Assembly: GCF_037975245.1 (NCBI RefSeq)
Contig: NC_092566.1
Coordinates: 15,061,001 to 15,125,000, forward strand
Direction of reading: 5' to 3'
DNA: 64,000 bases
Source: Apostichopus japonicus
Lineage: Eukaryota; Echinodermata; Holothuroidea; Aspidochirotida; Stichopodidae
How positions within the stretch are numbered: position 1 is the first letter of the stretch; the number at the start of each line of letters is the position of its first letter. A program made the translations under genes and the position numbers. The notes under the pieces are model-generated. The model saw only the letters and a list, made by a program, of their open reading frames with translations. It was not told the origin of the DNA and did no database searches. This document shows, piece after piece, positions 36,001 through 45,000 of this stretch.

Positions 36001-39000
36001 CTTTTCAATTTAGAAAGTCATTTCAGATGGGAAAACCATAGATTGCTCTTGGATGAAAAACCCTCCTAACTATGACCCGGCCAGGTATCGAACCCGGAAC
36101 CTTCCGATTGCTAAGCCTCAGTGCTTCAAAATAGTTGAATACCACTCTGCCACAGCACGGGTACAACAAAATACAAATGAAATAAGGTACCTATATAACT
36201 GAACACTATTTGACGATAACATCAAACGGCTTTTTATTTTTAGGTTCATTTAACTTCAGTCTCGCCCTTTTCCTACACCTACCACCACTTCCCCCCACCC
36301 TGTCCCAACCTTCATCCTACCCCCAAAACTATTTTATATCAAGAAACATACAGTATATCCCATTAAATCCTTTTTTCTTTCAACATCCACCCGTGTGTTA
36401 ATCAGACTTTTACAATATGTATGGCTGGTCGCTTTCGCCCGATAAACCGTTGAAACATGTCGCAGACAAAAAAAATTAGTGGCGTTAACACCCCACACAT
36501 ATGTAATGAATTGTCGGCTTCCTGTCTGGTACTGTAAATGTCAAATCTGATTGTGTTTCAAAGTCAGTGAATGAGATGACAAGCTCAGCTAGACCAGGGA
36601 ATAATTCATCCAGTATCGCATCGCAAAATGCTATACCAAATGGTCAAGTTGCTATGCATTTGTTTTTCTATCTGACCGAGGACTTGAACAAAAGAATTCC
36701 AGGTCCTCGGTTGTAATTCCTAAAGAATCACCATATAATCGGAAGAATACTATTGTATGGCGTATTGTTAAGGTTAGGGTACGTGGATTTGAACAATGGA
36801 AAATACAATGGGGTCCTCAGTTGGAATGTAATACAAACATGCGTGTACACATGTGTGTAAAGATGTATATACCTGTGTATACAGTAGCAGTTTTCTACAC
36901 CTGTAGGAACTATAGTAATTTCAATAAGAGAGAGAGAGAGAAAGAAATCAAAGGCTTAAAAAATGCTAGACAAACTTTGAACACAAAATGATTTCCCTGT
37001 CCATATGAAAAACTCTCACCAATCATTTCACGAGAGATTGAAAAACAGACCTGTGTTCACAACTTTAGGCACTATCTGTATTACAGTATACAGTATAGCT
37101 TTGAGGGGGAAACGTTTCCCACAGAGATGCGTGCAGCTTGAATTGAAGCTTTAGTTTGTGCAATGTAATATCAAATTTATCCAATTTTTTTCACTTTAAG
37201 GTATTGTACAGAAGAAGTATGAAGGGTCATCTTTATTGAACACAAATATGCTATAAAGTCCAATAATGGTCACCCATGCCCCAACTGCAACCGACAAAGC
37301 ATTTCACTGCAATCCTCAAAGTAATTTTTTTTTTCCCACTGAGACATTTAACTGTCTAATCTAACACTTCGCAATGTCTGGGAATAAAAATAATATTTTC
37401 AAAAATGTTAGAACATGTGCTACTGTAACATCTGGGGTGAAAACTGACAACTTGTAAATCAGTTTATCTAGGAGGGACAATGTTCGTGGCAAAATGATTG
37501 AAATTTTTTTTTTTTTTTTTTAAATACAACATGCCCTTATGACAACATTCATGCTGCTGTTGCCTGATGCATAATTTAAAATTTTTTTTTTTTTTTATTA
37601 ATTTGAGGATATGTGATTTTGACCTACTGTAAGGAAATATTTCTGCAATTTTCCAGGAAAAAGTCCATTTAATAACTGTAGTTGGAAAAGGAAGACACAC
37701 TGCCAACCTGGCAGGTTTTCAAGAATTTAAGATGAAATGAAAACCTCAGAAAATGTTAGACATTCTAGTTCAACTACTTGATGCCAGGCAAACTTAACTG
37801 AAAGTTGACTCCATTCACCACATTTCACCCCTCTGGTGTTTTGGATTTTTTTAAGACAGCACTTTCTTGACCCTTCTCAACCATAAATGTTTGTGAATTT
37901 TGCCTTTGGTATGAGTTTTGTAAAACCACTATGTTTAAATTGCTTTCTGATTTTGCCACTTTGGTCAGACAAATCTTGAAGATACAGAAAGAGGAGAACG
38001 TTTGTGATAAATTTGTGGTTTCATAGATTTCTTTTCTTGTCCAACTCAGCTGGAATATTTTCTATGGATGTTCTATGGGTTTATGTCCTATGGTGTGTCC
38101 CACTGTATCATTCAAATGCTGCTAGTTTTGTACAGTATATAGCACATTCCAAATGTTGCCGGTTATGGAGCACGTTCCAAATGTTGCCGGTTATGGAGCA
38201 CGTTCCAAATGTTGCCGGTTATGGAACACATTCCAATTGTTGCCGGTTATGGAGCAAGTTCCAAATGTTGCGGGTTATGGAGCACGTTCCAAATGTTGCC
38301 GGTTATGGAGCATGTTCCAAATGTTGCTAGTTTCTTACGATGGAAGTGGGCAGCAAATATATACCATGCAAACTTCAGTCTACATGTATCAGTATACTGT
38401 GCTACAAGAAACAACACACTAAACAAAGGTACTCCCTCCACATCTTGGTAAGACATGTTTAAAGCTACAAACATATCTAAGGTGGACACAGTTGATGTTA
38501 AAGATACAGAGCTCTGTACATAGATCTTACATACAGGTACAGAATCTACTCACCCTCCAGAAATCCAAGGAGGTCGTCATGCCACGGAATGTGTTCTTCG
38601 TATCTGGGAACTGGCTGTCCAAAAACAGTTCGGACATCACTTTGGTGTAATAGTACATGGTTGAATTTGTCATACCAAAAGTCACTGGAGGAGGAGAACA
38701 GAACGTAAATGATAATTCTACAGATCGTTCCTGTTTGAACTAGATACTGGACAATTCACGATCATACTGTACACAACTCACTACTCGGGCCTGATCGTAT
38801 GGTAAGCACATAAAGTCTATGTTAACGTCCTGAGTCGTAAACGCTGTTGACGATAAATTCCATACTTTTGCTAAAAAATCATTTGTAATGCAAAAGAGTT
38901 GTATCCTTATTTCAATTTAAAAAAGACCTAGTTTTAAAGAGAACACACATACAGTATTGAAGATCAAAAATACTATACTTCTATTTGGTTGGGTGTGATA

Positions 39001-42000
39001 TACAGGGATTAATTTATTCAGTAACGCATCACGTCACAAACTGCTATGCAAAATTAAACTCGCAAATTGCTATACTGTACAAACTTGTGAAAAAATTGTA
39101 TACCAGTTTTTTGTACACAGGAGTAATAGTATTTTAATGTAAGAAAAAGTCGAGTCCAGGACCATCCAAACCGCTACACAAAATGTGAACACTAAATTAT
39201 TTCCTGCTATCTAGGCTTTTAGAGCATTGCTACTGTTTGCAAAATATTGGGTTCTTTACTTAAGGGTATAGAATACTGTTTAAGTATTTCTATTGTAGCT
39301 TTAATTTGCCTTTATGCTATTTCTTCTAATCTTGTTTTTACTAATTTAGAAAAATATTGCAGAAATTACTATTGGTCAAGTGGCCATCAGATGGAGCTTG
39401 TACGATTAATATTGGTCCTTTCAACTCAAAATTGAGTCATTCTGAACTATTGTTATTAAGTCAATCTTGAAAAACAAATTTAAAACATTTCATAACAAGA
39501 TAAATTCCTAGCATGCAACAAATGAGTTATAATGAATTATTTCTGATTATACAACACCTAATTGTATTCTGATCATTTGATTGGTCAATTGCTCGTTGAT
39601 TGCATGCAAAATCCGCTCTATTCCACTCTATGAAATAGAACCATGGGTTATACTTTTTTGGTAGCACTTTTTTCAATGGTAAGAGAGCAGAGAAACCTGT
39701 CTGTTCATTTACCCCCCTGTGCATTTTACCCATCTTAATATAATATGTTGTATAAAACAAATAATGAATGGTTTCCATTCGTGCAATAGTGCAAATATTT
39801 CATGAGTTGATGTAAAAGATGTAATTTGAAATATATGAAATATTTGCACTATTGCACGAATGGAAACCATTCATTATTTGTATAATAATTTTCTTACAAA
39901 ATGATGGTAAAATAAAGAAGAAAAAGAAAATCCTGAAGCAACATTTAACTTCTGCATGTAGTCATTATTAAGTAATTAACATATTTTGGTTCCAAAACAG
40001 AGCTACTGTATGCATTTTATCTACAATCAGAAGATAATGAGGCGTTTAGCATCTATAGCCAGGTTTAACTTTCATACAATGGTCAATTCTCCCTACATGG
40101 CCCAGCAGTACTTGAAATAGCACAGAATTGCAAGACCATTGTTTGAAAGTATAATAGGGCCTCTTACCACTACTCCCTCTTTGGACCTAGCTTACTGGCG
40201 GACAATGGCGACAAGAAAGGCCCTATTGATTAGTTATCAACGAGGTTGATACCCTCACACACCTGAAGACTTAAGCATGTGAGTTGTGTGTAAGGCTGGG
40301 CGCTTGCTTTACAAGCACAATTTACATATAGTTGTACCTCATAAAGTATTCATGGGCACAAAATGGCTTCACAATTGGAGGTTACTACAGGCTAGTGGGC
40401 TCTGGTCAAAAGGTATTTGAGAGTCAGTAATGTGTACAGGTATTAGCTGTTTTGACCACAATGAGATGAGAAATCGTCCAAGCGTACCGTTCTAGAATCG
40501 GTCATTTGGTGTGATGAGGAAGAAGATGTCCGAAAAATCTACAGTACAAATTTCACAACACATGGTGGCATATACAGTAGCAGGGATCTGTGTAATATCA
40601 TTGGGCCAGGATTTTTAGTGCAACAAAATTCCGGTGAAGAATCCAAAACTCCCTGGTTTTGGGTAAAATACAAGCGACAATACTTTGTGCATGGCAGATG
40701 CGGAAGGAGCAGGTGATGGGCGATGACCCCGAAGGCCCAGAGGTGGGTCAAGGGAGCCCAGGGCTAAAATAGTACCAGTTATTAGGCTACTGTAGGTAGG
40801 TGGGAAGGTGCAACAGTAGGGTCAAGACAGGTCACAAGGGGAAACGCAGTAAATTCATATTGTGAGGACTTGTGACACATGTGTGACAAAAAAACAAAAC
40901 AAAGAAAAGCAAAACACAAATGTACACACACACACACAGACTTACTGTACTTTATAATGTCATTGACAAAAATGAATGTTGTGTACAAGATAATCAAGAT
41001 TAAAACAAATTATGATGTTCTGAATAAAGAGAAGGAGCCCAATGCTGATCATGAAAAAGAAATTTTAAGTTTAATATAAACAATTCTCAATGTGCTAATA
41101 AAATGAATGTATGAATCATACATGGCATGCTAATGACAGGCCATTGATGTTGTCGTCATTATAAACCTATAAACGAGAATGGAACTTACTAATGCAGAGA
41201 ACTATGAGGAACACGATGTAGATGATGAGTTCCCTCAACGTTGTACGGACATGGAGTTCTTTGTCCTGAGCTGTATCGTCTGTTTGTCTTGTTCGCCACA
41301 AAGCTGCGGAAGGGAGGAAGAAAGAATTGCGTCAACATTTAGTCCCGTCAACAACAGATAACTGTGAACACTGCGTACACGTCTATGTCCACATGGATGT
41401 CCAGTTAAAACTTAAAAATTATGTAAAATGAAAATTATCTAAGCACTGATAGTCTGTTGGTACGGTACCGAGAGCTGAATTACAGTATGATTCAAGATTT
41501 TTGACATTAATTCAAATAGAAAAATCTTGTTGTATATACTTCTTTGAAGTTCTTTCTACAATAAATACAACCATGTACACATCATCCCATAGGAAATGGA
41601 ATGCAATGCTCCTTAATTAGCAAATTGCTGATTTTGTATCCAAGATATAAGATTCAACACAGGAAAAAAACTCAACAATTTTAACTGGTCTGCCAAGATT
41701 CCCATTGCAATGTACAGTATAGTCCCCTAGCTCATTGGCAACTTTCAAGTTTAATTCCAAAATACTGGGGTAAAAGTCAAACATTTAAAGAGTTTCTCTG
41801 GAGAGGGAGGAAGAGCTGGGGAACAATTTTATCATTCTTGTTTTGGTGGATTTCTACATTGTAGTTTTCTTCAAGTTTTGGATATTCCATACCAAAATTA
41901 TCATGACAATGTACAGTATTATAGTCCCCTAGCTCATTGGCTTGTTCAACTGTCAAGTTTAAATCCTAATACTGGGGTAAAAGTCTAACATTTTAAGAGT

Positions 42001-45000
42001 TTCTACGGAGAGGGAGGAAGGGGGGGTGGGGGAACAATGTTATCATTCTTGTTTTGGTGGATTTCTACATTGGTTTGTTTTCTTCAAGTTTTGGTTATTC
42101 CATACCAAAATTATTATGACAATGTACGGTATTATAGTCCCCTAGCTCATTGGCTTGTTCAACTGTCAAGTTTAAATCCAAAATACTGGGATAAAAGTCG
42201 AACATTTTAAGAGTTTCTCTGGAGAGGGAGGAAGAGGGGGGAACAATTTGCTAATTTACATGGATTAATGGAAAAGTCTATGTACAGGTAGTATGAGAAA
42301 TGTGTTTGGGCAATAAAAAGTTGAGATCTGAATCGAACAATGAATTATTTGCTTATTAACTGTATTTTGGTGAAGGAGAAAAAATCACTCAGCGTGTCTT
42401 AGTTTAATTAATAAAAATCTTAGCTTGAGTTATACTAGAAAGTAGGTACAGTTAAATTTGGTAAAATTGTAAACCAATTCAAGATGATTCCTTAAAAAAA
42501 AAAATCCTGACCAAATTTCTTTCTTTAGTACTACGGTACAAATGTATGAAAAAAAAAATTGCATGTGGTGTTTTACAAATGAAACATTTCTCCCATGACA
42601 GCTAATTTAGTTATCGTTTTTAGCATTTTATTTTGAGTAAAGTTTTGATACATTTTCTGTGACTTTTTGACACTGAAATCATGTACAGTAACAATGTATG
42701 CTTCTTTCAGCACAGTAGATTGACAAGTCCATTAAGTTTTATTGTCTTAAAAAATGAATAAATGCAGTTCCTAACTTTGCTCCAAACATGTCGATGAAAA
42801 GAAGCAATGAAAAGAAGAAAAATATATTTTTTCTTAATTTTACTTTACAATTTTTCTTACAACCATCAATTGGTTAAGAAAATACTAAACTTGTCTTTGA
42901 ATAATTCAATTAAAATTTTATTTAGAGAATGCATAGGTTTGATAGGATTGCCTAAAAATTTATTAATAATAGCGACTTTAAAAGTCAATAATTTTTCAAT
43001 TTTTCCATTAATCAGATCTACTGTTGCCTGTAGGGGAGTTCGACATGACATGAAGTTAGAATGTTTGACACTAATTTTAATTAAATTTATATCTGAATTT
43101 TCAAGATTGAGCTCCTTGCTTTCATTAATTTAAAAGATTATAAAATGTGTGCTTTTTTTTGTTGTAAATGTAGGACACTTACTGTAAAGGCTGAGGTGAA
43201 TGACCAATAGGGCACCCACTGACCGGACAGACCACAAGATAGGAAACCAATGTCAGTGGGTTGAAAACTATACATAGTGAGTCTTTATAGGGATTAGTAT
43301 CGGTGATTGATTAGTACAGGAATATACCCGGGATTAAATTGCTGAGTCACAGAAATCAAAATGGCCTGTAATTCACTGATAATTTTGCCACATAATGTAA
43401 TCTAATTAAACAGGTGGTAAACACACTCCTGCTTGCTTCAAGTTCACTATTGGTTACAAAACATAAATTTTGTTTTAAAAATTCAAATTCAAATTAATAT
43501 ATACAACAGTAAAACAAACTACAGTACATGAAACATTCACCAGGATCCATTTGTTGGATTAGGGTTTTTCTTTTACTTGTACAAGCCAAAACTTAAGTTT
43601 TCAACTGAAGTATTTTTTGTTTTGTTCCATTCCAAAATGATTCTAATTAAATTTTAATCCTACAAACTGCAGTCATCCCTAAGTGGTGTTAGTCACTGTC
43701 CAAGACAATAAGGGCAAGGTTGAATAGGGTCCAACTTGCCAACAAAACTCGGGACTGAGTTCTAAGAATCTAACCCCTCAGGTCATATATAGTACTGTTT
43801 GCACAAAGCAACACTTTTGAATTTGTTATGAGTCCCACAAAAGATCTAGTACTTTGTTAACTTTTTTTTCAGGCAAGATGCTGAGAGCAAAGTTTTCCTC
43901 CTGAGCACAGAAGAACATGGCCTAGTTTTTGAATTTATGAAAAACTAGGTCATAATATTTTACCCAATATTAATTAGTGAGCTAACAGCCTGCTATTGAT
44001 TTTCGTAATATGCCAACAATATCCAGTACAGCGCCCAGTTGCTCTAGCAACAACAGCGTCACCAAAGAAGTTTAAACCAGTTTTGACGACACTGCTTTGT
44101 CCTTTCAGTGAGAGGACAAAGTCACAACAATGGTAAGAGGGTTGGGGGACTACAGAACAGGAGAAAGGTGCAAACCCTCGCCTCTCTAGATCCAGAACTT
44201 CATTAATTATTGATGGTTTTGGCACTTAGAGTATAATACATACAGAAACAACAGCCAATGTGAGAGCTCTCACAAGGGTGAGAAAAATACTAAAGTTGTA
44301 GCTACAGTACTATAATAGTGACTGGTAAAGAAATTGCTCAATTGGTAAATGGATTGATCAACAAAACTAATACAATCAATAAAGTTCTATATTATACAAC
44401 AATAGAACATATCCACAAACATAAATCTGTTTGAGGTTACAGTAAGATCCAAGGCCAACCTAACAGTTTAAGCAACAATTTCAACAAAACATTCAACCTT
44501 TGTGTCTCCTATTTCTTCAATGCTAGACTTGCTCAAAATCAGGTCTTTTTACTATTTAGGTGTTCAAACAAGTCATAATTTCCTCAAAGAGGTACTGTAG
44601 ATACAGCATACACTGTGGACAGTAGTGCAGCCTCATCACTCTAAACAAGCCTTAAAGATTCCAGGTTTCGGCCCTAAGTACTTGTGATCAAATATTATGT
44701 CTTACTGTATCTGTGGTAATTGCACAGCAAAATGACATTCAATAATGGACAAAAAGTGCATACAATGTTCAAAGATGAACAGTTTGGTAGTAGCTTTTGT
44801 TCACAGGAAACATGTAGCATATAAGTGACATAGACTTCAGAGCATAGAAAGCTGCTACTGTAGGTTCGCACAACTTGAATAGTCAGTGAATTATATCATG
44901 CACCATGGTCTGTATTTCTGCACTATCCAAAACTTACTGTAAGTTGCAATACTATACAGCAAGTGTGCATTACTACTGTAGGCTAGACACTCCCAGGGGC

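Noticed and set aside
38004-38451. Overlapping open frames of 80-108 codons with repeated V-P-N-V-A-G-Y-G
   Set aside because: They come from the 28-bp tandem array being stop-free in all frames; they lie in PKD2 intron 3.
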